Source: JBHFEI01 sp041928815 (GTDB lineage: Bacteria > Pseudomonadota > Alphaproteobacteria > Rhizobiales > Rhizobiaceae). From it: 64,000 bases of DNA. The notes beneath the pieces are model-generated. The model was not told where the DNA came from. It saw only the letters and a list, made by a program, of their open reading frames with translations, and searched no databases. The stretch spans positions 248,001 through 312,000 of the forward strand of contig NZ_JBHFEI010000005.1 in the NCBI RefSeq assembly GCF_041928815.1, written 5' to 3'. The stretch's first letter is position 1, and each line of letters opens with the position of its first letter. Both the position numbers and the translations under genes were made by a program. Positions 32,384 to 43,771 of this stretch are shown here, in pieces.

Positions 32384-33250
32384 TCAGTTCGCCGGCTTTT
32401 CCTCGTTGGCCTCGTCATAGGCCTTCTTCAGCGCCGGGTCGGAAATCTCGACGCCGGCAGCCTTGCGGGCATCGGTGAGGAGCGCGATGTAGGCGTCGCG
32501 CATGACGAGCTGGCGCACCTGCTGCTCGACCTGCTCGAGCGCCGGCGGCGCCTGCGGGCGCTTGTCCTCGACGAGGATGACGTGATAACCGAACTGGGTC
32601 TTCACCGGCGTCTTCGTATAGGCGCCCTTGTCAAGCGTGAAGGCGACCGCCTCGAATTCCGGCACCATGCGGCCCTTGGTGAAATAGCCGAGGTCGCCGC
32701 CGTCGTCCTTGTTCGGATCGGTCGACTTCTCCTTGGCGAGCGTGACGAAGTCCTTGCCGGCATCGAGCTCGGCGATCACCGCCTTCGCCTCGTCCTCGGT
32801 CTTCAGCAGGATATGGCGGGCCTTCACCTCTTCCTGCGCCGGGATGGCGGCGATCTCCTTGTCGTAGCGCGCCTTGACCTGCTCCGGCGTGACGGCGTCG
32901 ACGACATGCTTCTTGAAATAGGCGTTGTGCAGCTCGCGCTCGGTCAGATAGGCGATGCGCTGCTTGAAGGTCGGATCGTTTTCCAGCCCCTCCTTGCCGG
33001 CATTCTGGGCAAGCAGCTTGACGTCGACCATGGCCGAGAGCGCGGCCACGCGCTTCTGTTCCGGCGGAAGCTGGGCGAGCTGCGGATCGAGCCCGGTGAT
33101 AGCGAGATCGATGTCCGACTGGCGGATCTCCTCGCCGCCGACGGTGGCGACCACCGGATCGGGCTTGTCCTCGGCCAGGACCGGCGCGGCAAGCCCGGCC
33201 ACGGCCACCGACGCCACGAGGGCGAGCCTCAGAAATTTCAGCATGTTCAA
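32384..33250 (-). CDS. periplasmic parvulin-type peptidyl-prolyl isomerase
   Basis: 288 residues: a signal peptide (about residues 1-26, 'FLRLALVASVAVAGLAAPVLA'), an N-terminal chaperone region of SurA/PrsA style ('DPVVATVGGEEIRQSDID'), and a rotamase domain at about 138-235 with 'VKARHILLKTEDEAKAVI', 'DGGDLGYFTKGRMVPEFEAVAF' and 'TQFGYHVILVEDKR', all parvulin hallmarks. It would assist folding of exported proteins. It diverges from secA across a 247-base region, linking a periplasmic foldase with the Sec motor, an arrangement conserved in rhizobia. Confidence 0.93.
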   Translation of the reverse strand: MNMLKFLRLALVASVAVAGLAAPVLAEDKPDPVVATVGGEEIRQSDIDLAITGLDPQLAQLPPEQKRVAALSAMVDVKLLAQNAGKEGLENDPTFKQRIAYLTERELHNAYFKKHVVDAVTPEQVKARYDKEIAAIPAQEEVKARHILLKTEDEAKAVIAELDAGKDFVTLAKEKSTDPNKDDGGDLGYFTKGRMVPEFEAVAFTLDKGAYTKTPVKTQFGYHVILVEDKRPQAPPALEQVEQQVRQLVMRDAYIALLTDARKAAGVEISDPALKKAYDEANEEKPAN

Positions 33251-33352
33251 AACCTTTCACAGTCGTGCCGCGCGATCCGATCCCCGCGTTCCGCCCGGCT
33301 CAACATCATCACAATGTGGCCATTTGATAGCTTGGGGTCCCGGTCGATGCCG

Positions 33353-33381
33353 TTGACATCATTCGACCCCCCTCTTATCTG
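33353..33381 (+). promoter_or_regulatory. promoter of secA
   Basis: TTGACA (33353-33358), a 17-base spacer and TATCTG (33376-33381), a near-consensus housekeeping promoter about 115 bases upstream of the secA ATG. The long leader leaves room for post-transcriptional control, but no obvious structure was recognised. Confidence 0.6.
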
Positions 33382-33497
33382 TCACGCAAACCCGCGTCCA
33401 GAACCGTTTCCGGGCATTTTCAGGCATTGCGCGCGACGATCGCCGGCTGAAACGTGACCTCCGGACGCCGACACGCACCAGAGAAAGGACCATCCGG

Positions 33498-36179
<2,682 letters not shown>

Positions 36180-36206
36180 GGCATCGGGATTGGCCGCCTC
36201 GGCAAG

Positions 36207-36232
36207 GCCGGCCCGCGAGGCCGGCTTTTTTT
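36207..36232 (+). terminator. intrinsic terminator of secA
   Basis: Stem GCCGGC (36207-36212) / GCCGGC (36220-36225) with a 7-base loop followed by seven T residues (36226-36232), 28 bases after the secA stop. Confidence 0.85.
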
Positions 36233-36369
36233 ACTTAAGGAAATACCCTCAAAACGGGTTCATAAAAGGAAAATCCCGAAAAGATTGCAGCACCTTCCTA
36301 TGATTTGTTAACTCGGCTCTGGCATGACTACGGCTCTGGTGATGCGTTTGGCGCGGGGCTGTCTTGCTC

Positions 36370-37791
36370 ATGGCGGTGTTTCAATCGGCGGAACGGATCC
36401 TGCCCGCGGTGATGCGGGCGCGGCTTTCGCCTGTGCTGCGCAAGCTGCCGGCGCTGATCCGCAGCAGCGATCCCCGGCACCTCGCCCAGCGCATGGCGCT
36501 CGTCGCCTTCGCCATCCGCGTGGTGAGCGCGGCCATCGCCTTCGTCTCGCAGATCATCCTCGCCCGCATGATGGGCGGCTTCGAATACGGCATCTTCGTC
36601 TTCGTCTGGGTGCTCGCCGTCCTTTTCGGCAACCTGTCCTGCCTCGGCTTCCACTCGGCGATCATCCGCTTCCTGCCGCTCTACCACGCCCGCGACGCGG
36701 TTGCCGAGATCCGGGGCCTGACGACCGCCACCCGCATCTTCGCCCTCGTCTCGGCGACCGGACTGATGGTGGTCGGCCTCGCCGCACTGCATCTCCTCGC
36801 GCCGCTGATCGAGGCCTATTACGTCGCGCCGCTGTTCCTTGCCCTCTTCTGCCTGCCGATGGTCGCGCTCGGCGACATCATGGAGGGCACAGCGCGGGCG
36901 CACAGCTGGCCGGTGCAGGCGCTGAGCCCCACCTACATCATCCGTCCCGTACTGATTCTGGTGCTGATGGTGCTCGCCGTGTCGCTCGGCGAGCCGCACA
37001 CCGCCGCGACCGCCATGGCGGCGGCGCTCGGCGCCACCTACCTCACCACGGTGACGCAGTTCCTGATCCTGACGCGCCGGCTCGAACGGCGCTACGAGCA
37101 GGGGCCGCGCAGCCTCGAATTCGCCCTCTGGCTCAAGGCGGCCGTACCGATCTTCGTCGTCGAGGCCTTCGGCTTCCTGCTCACCAATTCCGACACCGTC
37201 GTCGTCGGCCTCTATCTGGAGCCAGACCGCGTCGGCGTCTATTTCGCCGCCGCCAAGACGATGGCGCTCGTCCATTTCGTCATGTTCTCGGTGAAGGCGG
37301 CCGTGGCGCCGCGCTTTTCCGCCGCCATGGCCGATCCGGACCGCCGGCAGCTCGCCGTCATCGCCGTCGAGAGCGCGCGCTGGACATTCTGGCCCTCGCT
37401 CGGCGTCGGCCTCTCGGTCCTTGCCGCCGGACCGTTCCTCCTGTCGCTGTTCGGGCCGGATTTCACCGAAGGCTATGTCGTGATGGTCATCCTCTTCGCC
37501 GGCATCATGGCGAAGGCGCTGGTCGGGCCGGGCGAGGCATTCCTCACCATGGCCGGCCACCAGAATCTCTGCGTGCCGCTCTATGCGGTGGCGCTCGCCG
37601 TCAACATCGCGCTCAACATGGTGCTGATCCCGCGCTTCGGCCTGGAAGGTGCCGCCGCCGCCGGCGCGGGCGCGCTGATGGTCGAGGCGATCCTTCTGCA
37701 TCTCGCCGTGCGCCATACCTTCGGCATCGTGCTCTTCGCCTTTGCCAATCCGAACGCCATGGCCCGCACAACGGAGGCCGGACCAAGATGA
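36370..37791 (+). CDS. polysaccharide flippase-like membrane protein (Wzx/MVF type)
   Basis: 473-residue integral membrane protein with about 12-14 hydrophobic segments, starting after a basic cytoplasmic leader ('RHLAQRMALVAFAIRVVS'). Fold and motifs such as 'FVSQIILARMMGGFEYGIFVF', 'LLTNSDTVVVGLYLEPDRVG' and 'FLTMAGHQNLCVPLYAVAL' match the oligosaccharide flippase (MOP) superfamily that moves lipid-linked sugars across the inner membrane. ATG 36370 is preferred to the TTG two codons earlier. Its stop overlaps the start of the FemAB-like gene (ATGA, 37788-37791), so the two work together, probably in surface polysaccharide modification. Confidence 0.88.
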   Translation: MAVFQSAERILPAVMRARLSPVLRKLPALIRSSDPRHLAQRMALVAFAIRVVSAAIAFVSQIILARMMGGFEYGIFVFVWVLAVLFGNLSCLGFHSAIIRFLPLYHARDAVAEIRGLTTATRIFALVSATGLMVVGLAALHLLAPLIEAYYVAPLFLALFCLPMVALGDIMEGTARAHSWPVQALSPTYIIRPVLILVLMVLAVSLGEPHTAATAMAAALGATYLTTVTQFLILTRRLERRYEQGPRSLEFALWLKAAVPIFVVEAFGFLLTNSDTVVVGLYLEPDRVGVYFAAAKTMALVHFVMFSVKAAVAPRFSAAMADPDRRQLAVIAVESARWTFWPSLGVGLSVLAAGPFLLSLFGPDFTEGYVVMVILFAGIMAKALVGPGEAFLTMAGHQNLCVPLYAVALAVNIALNMVLIPRFGLEGAAAAGAGALMVEAILLHLAVRHTFGIVLFAFANPNAMARTTEAGPR

Positions 37792-39062
37792 TGTCACCGC
37801 CCGTCAATCCCGCCGATCCCGACAGCCGCACCAGCCGCCTGATCGCGAGCTTCGCCGCGCCGCCCATGGCGACGCCGGAGGCCGAGACGAGCGTCGCCGT
37901 CGGCCGCCCGGGACGCCAGTTCTGCGTCTACCCGGCCAAGGCCGGCTACGACCTGCAGCAGGAGCTCGACTTCCTCTCCAACCGCGCCCTCGAACCGAAC
38001 GTGTTCTTCACCGGCCGCTTCCTCGCCCCGGCCATGCCGCGGCTGGAAGACCGCGTGATCCGGCTGGCGCTGATCCGCGACGTCAAGGAGAAAAGCGGCC
38101 GCATCCGCTTCCTGATGCCGTTCTCGGTGGAAAAGCCCGGCTTCTCGATCGGCAGCCCGATCATCCGCGGCTGGGCCAATCCCTTCGGCCCGCTCGGCGT
38201 ACCGCTTCTCGACGCGGAAGACGCGGCCGAGACGGTCGACAATCTCTACGAGGCGCTCGCCAGCCGGGACGCGGGCCTGCCGGGCGTGCTGGTGCTGCCC
38301 GACATCCGCCTGAAGGGCAAGTTCGCCCAGCTCGCCCGCGCCGTCGCCATCGGCCGCAACCTGCCGCTGACGGTGACCAACACCTATCAGCGGCCGATGC
38401 TCGACAGCCTCGAGGACGGGCCGAGCTACCTGCGCAAGGCGATCCGCCCCTCGCATCTGCGCGAGCTGCGCCGCCAGTGGCACCTGCTCGAATCGAAGGG
38501 CGAGGTCCGCTACAACGTCGCCCGCAACCCGGCCGAGATCCGCGTCCGGATGGAGGAATTCCTGGCGCTGGAGGCGAGCGGCTGGAAGGGCCGCCAGCGC
38601 AGCGCCATGGTGATGGACCGCTACCGCGCCGCCTTCGCCCGCGAGGCGATCACCAACCTCGCCGAGACCGACAGCGTCCGCATCCACACGCTCGACGTCG
38701 ACGGCACCGCGATCGCCTCGATGATCGTCTTCCTGATGGGCGGCGATGCCTATACCTGGAAAACCGCCTTCAACGAGGATTACGCGAAGTTCTCGCCCGG
38801 CAAGCTCCTCGTCAGCGAGCTGACCGAATGGCATCTGGACGATGCCAACATCATGCGCTCCGACAGCTGCGCCGTGCCCGACCATCCGGTGATGAGCCGC
38901 TTCTGGGAGGAGCGCGACGAGATGGGAACGCTGGTGGTCGGCCTCGGTCAGAACCGCGACCGCGACGTGCGCCAGGTCGCCGGCCAGCTCCATCTCTACC
39001 GCAACACCCGCAACATGGCCCGGCTGCTGCGCGACAAGATCCGCGCCCTCGCCCGGCGCTAG
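37788..39062 (+). CDS. FemAB/CelD-like GNAT acyl/aminoacyltransferase
   Basis: 424-residue cytoplasmic protein with the double-GNAT FemAB fold: a region like 'LRELRRQWHLLESKGEVRYN', 'RMEEFLALEASGWKGRQRSAM' (the conserved EASGWKG motif of the CelD/BioF2-like group), 'YTWKTAFNEDYAKFSPGKLL' and 'DSCAVPDHPVMSRFWEERDEM'. This group decorates polysaccharides or glycolipids with acyl or aminoacyl groups. Overlap with the flippase gene suggests it modifies the lipid-linked substrate before export. The acceptor and donor are not identifiable. Confidence 0.85.
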   Translation: MMSPPVNPADPDSRTSRLIASFAAPPMATPEAETSVAVGRPGRQFCVYPAKAGYDLQQELDFLSNRALEPNVFFTGRFLAPAMPRLEDRVIRLALIRDVKEKSGRIRFLMPFSVEKPGFSIGSPIIRGWANPFGPLGVPLLDAEDAAETVDNLYEALASRDAGLPGVLVLPDIRLKGKFAQLARAVAIGRNLPLTVTNTYQRPMLDSLEDGPSYLRKAIRPSHLRELRRQWHLLESKGEVRYNVARNPAEIRVRMEEFLALEASGWKGRQRSAMVMDRYRAAFAREAITNLAETDSVRIHTLDVDGTAIASMIVFLMGGDAYTWKTAFNEDYAKFSPGKLLVSELTEWHLDDANIMRSDSCAVPDHPVMSRFWEERDEMGTLVVGLGQNRDRDVRQVAGQLHLYRNTRNMARLLRDKIRALARR

Positions 39063-39190
39063 AGCATGTCCAGCCGAAGCGGGATCGCTTCGGCGTCGGA
39101 CAATGCGGCGAAACAAAAGGAGAGAGCGCATGTCCGGCCGAAGCGGGATCGATCCGGCGCGGCACGGCGCGTTCGAAAACGGAACGCAGG
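39061..39190. repeat. dispersed intergenic repeat, two units
   Basis: Two tandem copies (about 39061-39120 and 39121-39190), inverted relative to the copies at 28953-29116. The first carries a perfect hairpin CCGAAGCG-GGAT-CGCTTCGG (39074-39093). Both begin with CATGTCC.GCCGAAGCGGGATCG. They fill the gap between the convergent FemAB-like and acyl-CoA synthetase genes and may help end both transcripts. Bases 39191-39258 hold nothing recognisable. Confidence 0.7.
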
Positions 39191-39258
39191 AGCATGTCGG
39201 GTGATCCTCGTGTTCACCGGGCAGGCCGGGCGCACCTCTCCTCCCGCCGGAACGCGGA

Positions 39259-40995
39259 TCACCCGTTTTCGCGCGGCCCCGGCTCCTCCGCGGCCGCCGC
39301 GTCGCGCAGGATGCGGCGGATGACCTTGCCGGAGGTCGTCAGCGGCAGGGCGTCGACGAAGGCGATCTCGCGCGGATATTCGTGCTGCGACAGGCGCAGG
39401 CGCACCCATTGGCGGATCTCCTGCGCGAGCGCCTCGCCCGGCACGTGGCCGGGCTTCAGCAGCACATAGGCCTTGACGATCTCGGTGCGCACAGGATCGG
39501 GCTTGCCGACCGCCGCCGCCATCTGAACGGCCGGATGGCCGGCGAGGCAGTCCTCGATCTCGCCCGGACCAATCCGGTAGCCGGACGAGGTGATGACGTC
39601 GTCGTTGCGGCCGAAGAAGGTGACGTAGCCGTCCGCGTCCATGGTGGCGAGGTCGCCGGTCGTCATCCAGTCGCCGATGAATTTCGCCGTCGTCGCCGCC
39701 TCGTCGCGCCAGTAGCCGAGGAACATCACCGGGTCCGGCCGGGCGACGGCGATCTCGCCGACGGCGCCCGGCGGCAGAACCTGTCCGTCGCGGCCGATCA
39801 CGGCGACGCGGTGGCCGGGCACCGCCTTGCCGATCGCGCCGGGCTTCGCCACGCCGAGCGCGCCCGCCGAGGACAGGACCATGTTGCATTCGGTCTGGCC
39901 GTAGAACTCGTTGACGGTCAGCCCCAGCGCCGCGCGCGCCCAGTCGACGGTCTCGCGGCCGAGCATCTCGCCGGCCGAGCCGATGCTGCGCAGCACCAGC
40001 CGGAAGCGGTCGCGCGGGGCCTCGACCGCCTTCATCAGCCGCAGTGCCGTCGGCGGGATGAAGGCGTTGCGGATCTCCATCTCCTCCAGAATGTGGAAGG
40101 CGAGAAGGGGATCGAACTTCTGCCCGGGCGAGGACACGACCGGAATGCCGAGAGAGAGCGCCGGCAGCAGCGCGTTGAGCAGGCCGCCCGCCCAGGCCCA
40201 GTCGGCCGGCGTCCACAGGCGGTCGCCCGGCTGCGGCGGGAAATCATGGTGGAACTCGAAGCCCGGGAGATGGCCGAGAAGGACGCGGTGGCCATGCAGC
40301 GCGCCCTTCGGCGGGCCGGTCGTGCCCGAAGTGTAGATCATCATCGCCGGATCGTCCGGCGTCGTGTCGGCCACCGGAAAGGTGGAGGGATGGCCGCCCG
40401 CCAGCGCCTCGAAGGAGGAGGCCCCCTCCGGGGCCGCAGCACCGGTGCCGGCGACGACCACCGTTTCGAGATGCGGCAAGTCGGCGCGCACGGACAACAA
40501 TTTTTCAAAGCCGAAGGGACTGGTGACGATGGCGCGCGCCTCGGCATGGGCGAGCCGGAAGGCAAGCGCCTCGACGCCGAAGAGCAGCGCCAGCGGCAGG
40601 GCGATGGCGCCGAGCTTGTAGATCGCCGCATGGGCGATCGCCGCCTCGAACCCCTGCGGCAGGAAGATCGCCACCCGGTCGCCGCGGCCGATGCCCGCCG
40701 CCGCCAGCCCATGGGCGAGCGAGGAGGAACGCGCGGAAAACTCGCCATAGGTGAGGCGCGCATGGGCGCCGTCCGGGCTGAAATGCTCCAGGCAGACGCG
40801 GCCCGGGTCACGGCGGGCCCAGTCGTCGCTAACGGCGCGGCCGATGTTGAAGCGGGCCGGCAGCCGCCAGGCAAACGCACGGTACAGCGCGTCGTAATCG
40901 GCGAGGCGCGGCAACAGCGGGCCGGCTTCGGCGCCTGTCGCCACGGCGGGCATGCTCGCGGATGGCGGCGGATCGGTCCGCCCGTCCGTGGTCAT
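39259..40995 (-). CDS. acyl-CoA synthetase (AMP-binding enzyme)
   Basis: 578-residue adenylate-forming CoA ligase. The P-loop-like motif is 'MMIYTSGTTGPPKGALHGHR' (about 213-232), the adenine-binding 'VNEFYGQTECNMV' and the hinge 'DWMTTGDLATMDADGYVTFFGRNDDVI' follow, and the C-terminal catalytic Lys lies in 'PLTTSGKVIRRIL'. 'FFGRNDDVITSSGYRIGPGEIE' is typical of acetyl/medium-chain acyl-CoA synthetases. The acid activated cannot be deduced. Its ATG overlaps the stop of the upstream sensor kinase (ATGA, 40992-40995), an unusual coupling of a metabolic enzyme to a kinase. Confidence 0.94.
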   Translation of the reverse strand: MTTDGRTDPPPSASMPAVATGAEAGPLLPRLADYDALYRAFAWRLPARFNIGRAVSDDWARRDPGRVCLEHFSPDGAHARLTYGEFSARSSSLAHGLAAAGIGRGDRVAIFLPQGFEAAIAHAAIYKLGAIALPLALLFGVEALAFRLAHAEARAIVTSPFGFEKLLSVRADLPHLETVVVAGTGAAAPEGASSFEALAGGHPSTFPVADTTPDDPAMMIYTSGTTGPPKGALHGHRVLLGHLPGFEFHHDFPPQPGDRLWTPADWAWAGGLLNALLPALSLGIPVVSSPGQKFDPLLAFHILEEMEIRNAFIPPTALRLMKAVEAPRDRFRLVLRSIGSAGEMLGRETVDWARAALGLTVNEFYGQTECNMVLSSAGALGVAKPGAIGKAVPGHRVAVIGRDGQVLPPGAVGEIAVARPDPVMFLGYWRDEAATTAKFIGDWMTTGDLATMDADGYVTFFGRNDDVITSSGYRIGPGEIEDCLAGHPAVQMAAAVGKPDPVRTEIVKAYVLLKPGHVPGEALAQEIRQWVRLRLSQHEYPREIAFVDALPLTTSGKVIRRILRDAAAAEEPGPRENG

Positions 40996-43394
40996 GGCGA
41001 CAGGGCCTCCTCGCCCGCCGTCAGGGAGGCCGGCATCCCGCGACCGTCGGCCGGCGACGGCAGACCGACGACCATGCGGCAGCCGGGCCGGTGGTCCGTG
41101 TCGAGAAAGACGCGGCCGCCATGGGCCTGGACGATGCGCCGGACGAGCGAAAGGCCGATGCCGAGCCCGCCGGGTCCCGCGCCCGGCATCCGGACGAAGG
41201 GCTCGAAGATCGTTTCGGCGCCGGCGGGATCGATGCCCGGTCCGTCGTCGGTGACGGAGAGGAGATGGAAGCCGCGGTCCTCGTCATGGCGGATGAGGAT
41301 CAGCGGCCGTTCGGGCCGGCCGTAGCGCAGCGCATTGCCGATGAGGTTCTGGAACACCTGGGTCATCAGCACCGCATCGACAGGCAGGACCGGCAGCCAG
41401 CCGATATCGATGCGGGCGCGGCTTGCGACGATCTCGGCGGAGAGATGGGCGATCGCCGCATCCACCACCGTGCGCAGCGCGACCGGCGCGCAGACAGGTT
41501 GCGGATCGGTGGTGGCGGAGAAGGCCAGGAGGGATTTCACGAGGACGCGCAGCCGCTCGGCGCTGGCGGCGATATGGCGCAGCGCATCGCGCTGTTCGCC
41601 GCCAAGCGTCGCACCGATGTCGTCGTCGAGCTGGCCGGCGAACAGCGCGATGTGGCGCAGCGGCGCCTGGAGATCATGCGCGGCGATCGCGGCGAAATGG
41701 CCGAGGCTCTCATTGGCGAGCCGCAGCCGTTCCTCCGCCTTCTTGGCCGGGGTGATGTCCCAGGTACAGCCGATGAGCAGGGTTCCCACCCCCGGCAGCG
41801 TCACGCGCGAAGACAGCGACCGCACCGTCCGGACCTGTCCCGCCGGTGTCACGATGCGGAATTCCGAATCGACCAGCGTCCCGTGTCTGAGGCCCCTTTC
41901 AGACTCGACGATGCTGCGCTCGCGGTCGTCGGGATGGAGGCGCGCCTCCCAGTCGGCCGCCGTCCCGGTGAACCCGGCCCGGTCGATGCCATAGATCGCC
42001 ATCATCTGGTCGTCCCAGGTGAGGTGCTTGCGCGTCTCGTTCCATTCCCAGATGCCGACGCCCCCGGCGCGGGTGGCAAGCTGCATGCGCCGGGACAGGA
42101 GCCTCAGCTGTTCCTCGGCCTCCTTCTGCGCGGTGATGTCGGTATGGGTGCCGATCATCCGGCGGGCGCGACCGGCGACGTCGCGCTCGATGACGCGCGC
42201 CCGGTCGAGGATCCAGATCCAGCGCCCATCGGCATGCCGCATGCGGAAGGTTTCCTCGTAGGCGTCGTCACCTTCCTCGATGGACCGCCGATGCGCCTCG
42301 CGCACGCGTCCGGCATCGTCCGGGTGGAGAAAGGCGAGCCAGGCGTCCGGATGCCCGCCGACGGCGTCGTCGGCAAGCCCGAGCATGCGCTTCCACACCG
42401 GCGAGGTGTAGGTCGACCCGGTCCCGGCGTCGAAATCCCAGACCCCCTGGTTGCCGCTCTCGAGCGCCACAGCCCAGCGGCTCTCGATCTCGCGCAGGCG
42501 CCGGTATTGCTGGCGCAGCGTGTCCATCAGGATGCTCGCCGTCACCGGCGCCACGACGACGAGCGCTGCGAAGACATGCAGGTTTCCCCGCAGCGGATAG
42601 GCCTGAAAGGCCGGCGGACTGTGCATGTCGAGCCAGCCGATCCCGACGATGGCGGTGACGCAAGTGGCCGCCGCGATCGCGAGGGTGAGCGGGCCCGTCA
42701 CGAGGGCCGCCAGCAAAAGCGGCAGCAGCATGACGATGAAGGGATAGGCAAGATGGGTGAGGGAGAGGGAGGCGGTCAACGCGCAGACGAAGGTCCAGAA
42801 CACCAGTCCCGCGAGCGCCCGCGGCCGGCGGAGCTCCCGCACCGCCTCGCGCGTCAGCGCAAGGCGGACGGGCAGGATCACGATCGCGCCGAGGGCTGCC
42901 CCGAGCCACCAGTCGATGAAGAAACCCGAACCGGCCGGGAAGCCGGCGGCGCGACCGAGCACCATCGCCACAAGACCGGAGAGCGCCGGCGCGACGAAGC
43001 CGACGATCACGACCCGCGCCAGAAAGCCGAGCGGCGTCAGGGGCGCGGACGGGGTGACCCGCACGACGCGTTCCGAAAGCAGGAGCCCCGCCGTCACGTC
43101 GACGAGGTTGACGGCGGAAAAGAAGACGGAGGGCGCGAGCGTGTGCCCCATCAGCAGATTGGCGGCGAGGCTTGCCGCGCCGACGGCCGCGATACCGCCG
43201 AAACGCGCCTCCCGCCGGTCCCACAGGATGCCGACAGCCGTGGCATTGGCGAGCCAGAGGGAGGAGAGGGGTTCGGCGCTTTCCTGGATCGCGATGCCGA
43301 GCAGGGCGAACGCGGCATAGGCAAGGCCCGCCGCCAGAATGACGTCGCGCCTGTCGAGATCCCGGTTTGCGATCGACTGATCCATGCCCTTCAC
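40992..43394 (-). CDS. MASE1-PAS-PAS sensor histidine kinase
   Basis: 800-residue membrane sensor kinase. Residues about 15-290 hold eight or so hydrophobic segments of the MASE1 type ('LSSLWLANATAVGILWD', 'NLLMGHTLAPSVFFSAVNLVD'). Two PAS/PAC modules follow ('WDFDAGTGSTYTSPVWKRML', 'IWEWNETRKHLTWDDQMM'), then a HisKA domain with phospho-His in 'AIAAHDLQAPLRHI' and a HATPase domain ('LIGNALRYG', 'DDGPGIDP', 'GLGIGLSLVRRIV'). No receiver or response regulator gene lies beside it. Its stop overlaps the start of the acyl-CoA synthetase gene, so they are co-translated. Confidence 0.93.
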   Translation of the reverse strand: MKGMDQSIANRDLDRRDVILAAGLAYAAFALLGIAIQESAEPLSSLWLANATAVGILWDRREARFGGIAAVGAASLAANLLMGHTLAPSVFFSAVNLVDVTAGLLLSERVVRVTPSAPLTPLGFLARVVIVGFVAPALSGLVAMVLGRAAGFPAGSGFFIDWWLGAALGAIVILPVRLALTREAVRELRRPRALAGLVFWTFVCALTASLSLTHLAYPFIVMLLPLLLAALVTGPLTLAIAAATCVTAIVGIGWLDMHSPPAFQAYPLRGNLHVFAALVVVAPVTASILMDTLRQQYRRLREIESRWAVALESGNQGVWDFDAGTGSTYTSPVWKRMLGLADDAVGGHPDAWLAFLHPDDAGRVREAHRRSIEEGDDAYEETFRMRHADGRWIWILDRARVIERDVAGRARRMIGTHTDITAQKEAEEQLRLLSRRMQLATRAGGVGIWEWNETRKHLTWDDQMMAIYGIDRAGFTGTAADWEARLHPDDRERSIVESERGLRHGTLVDSEFRIVTPAGQVRTVRSLSSRVTLPGVGTLLIGCTWDITPAKKAEERLRLANESLGHFAAIAAHDLQAPLRHIALFAGQLDDDIGATLGGEQRDALRHIAASAERLRVLVKSLLAFSATTDPQPVCAPVALRTVVDAAIAHLSAEIVASRARIDIGWLPVLPVDAVLMTQVFQNLIGNALRYGRPERPLILIRHDEDRGFHLLSVTDDGPGIDPAGAETIFEPFVRMPGAGPGGLGIGLSLVRRIVQAHGGRVFLDTDHRPGCRMVVGLPSPADGRGMPASLTAGEEALSP

Positions 43395-43771
43395 ACGCGC
43401 CTCCCGGCGACAAGGACGGCCCTGCGCTCCCGCGATGCGTCAATTAACGGCGACTCATACGCCAAGGCAACCTCCTCGCGGGGTGACGGCCGATTTTGAT
43501 GGAGACTGAGGCAGCAAGACGACGACACGCCTCCGGACGCAGGCCACCCGGCTCGTGATGCCCAAGAGCTGCGCAATCCGCCGCACAAAGTCTGGGCAGA
43601 ATGCCGAAATAACAATCTAAATATAGATGAAAATTATGTTGAATTCCCTCGGTATACCAGATAATCTCCAGTCTAGATTGATGTTTCTCCGTGAACGCTC
43701 AAGACTATCCGAGCGGCACGCGAGCATAGTCGTCAAATGTCCGCACATCGCACCCTTAGGGAAGGATCGGC
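43395..43771. other. 377-base intergenic region upstream of the catabolic locus
   Basis: No coding frame of quality. Bases 43600-43700 are unusually AT-rich for this genome and hold the presumed promoter of the DUF1989-ABC operon: TTGAAT (43639-43644) and GATAAT (43660-43665) flank the GGTATACC palindrome. A CAATCTA (43613-43619) and its inverse TAGATTG (43674-43680) bracket this zone. I saw no ykkC-type guanidine riboswitch. Confidence 0.6.
43649..43662 (+). promoter_or_regulatory. GGTATACC operator 1 (ABC transporter operon)
   Basis: TCGGTATACCAGAT, with palindromic core GGTATACC at 43651-43658. It sits between a -35-like TTGAAT and a -10-like GATAAT, so a bound repressor would block RNA polymerase. 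The same 14-mer occurs at 55776-55789 and the core at 49770-49777. The core resembles half-sites bound by FCD-type GntR regulators, one of which is encoded in this operon. Confidence 0.7.

Noticed and set aside
40962..43499. 845-codon open frame on the plus strand
   Set aside because: Antisense shadow of the MASE1-PAS kinase, whose motifs are unmistakable; the antisense product is Arg/Gly/His-rich filler.
43627..43771. Extension of the ABC ATPase frame upstream of 43772, beginning 'MKIMLNSLGIPDNLQ'
   Set aside because: The stretch lies in the promoter region containing operator 1 and has non-coding composition; the true ATPase start is at 44395 and the DUF1989 gene occupies another frame.
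43395..43771. Possible guanidine (ykkC) riboswitch upstream of the DUF1989 gene
   Set aside because: I looked for the conserved ACGR/GGG-type core and stems and did not see them. The operator-based control explains the region better.
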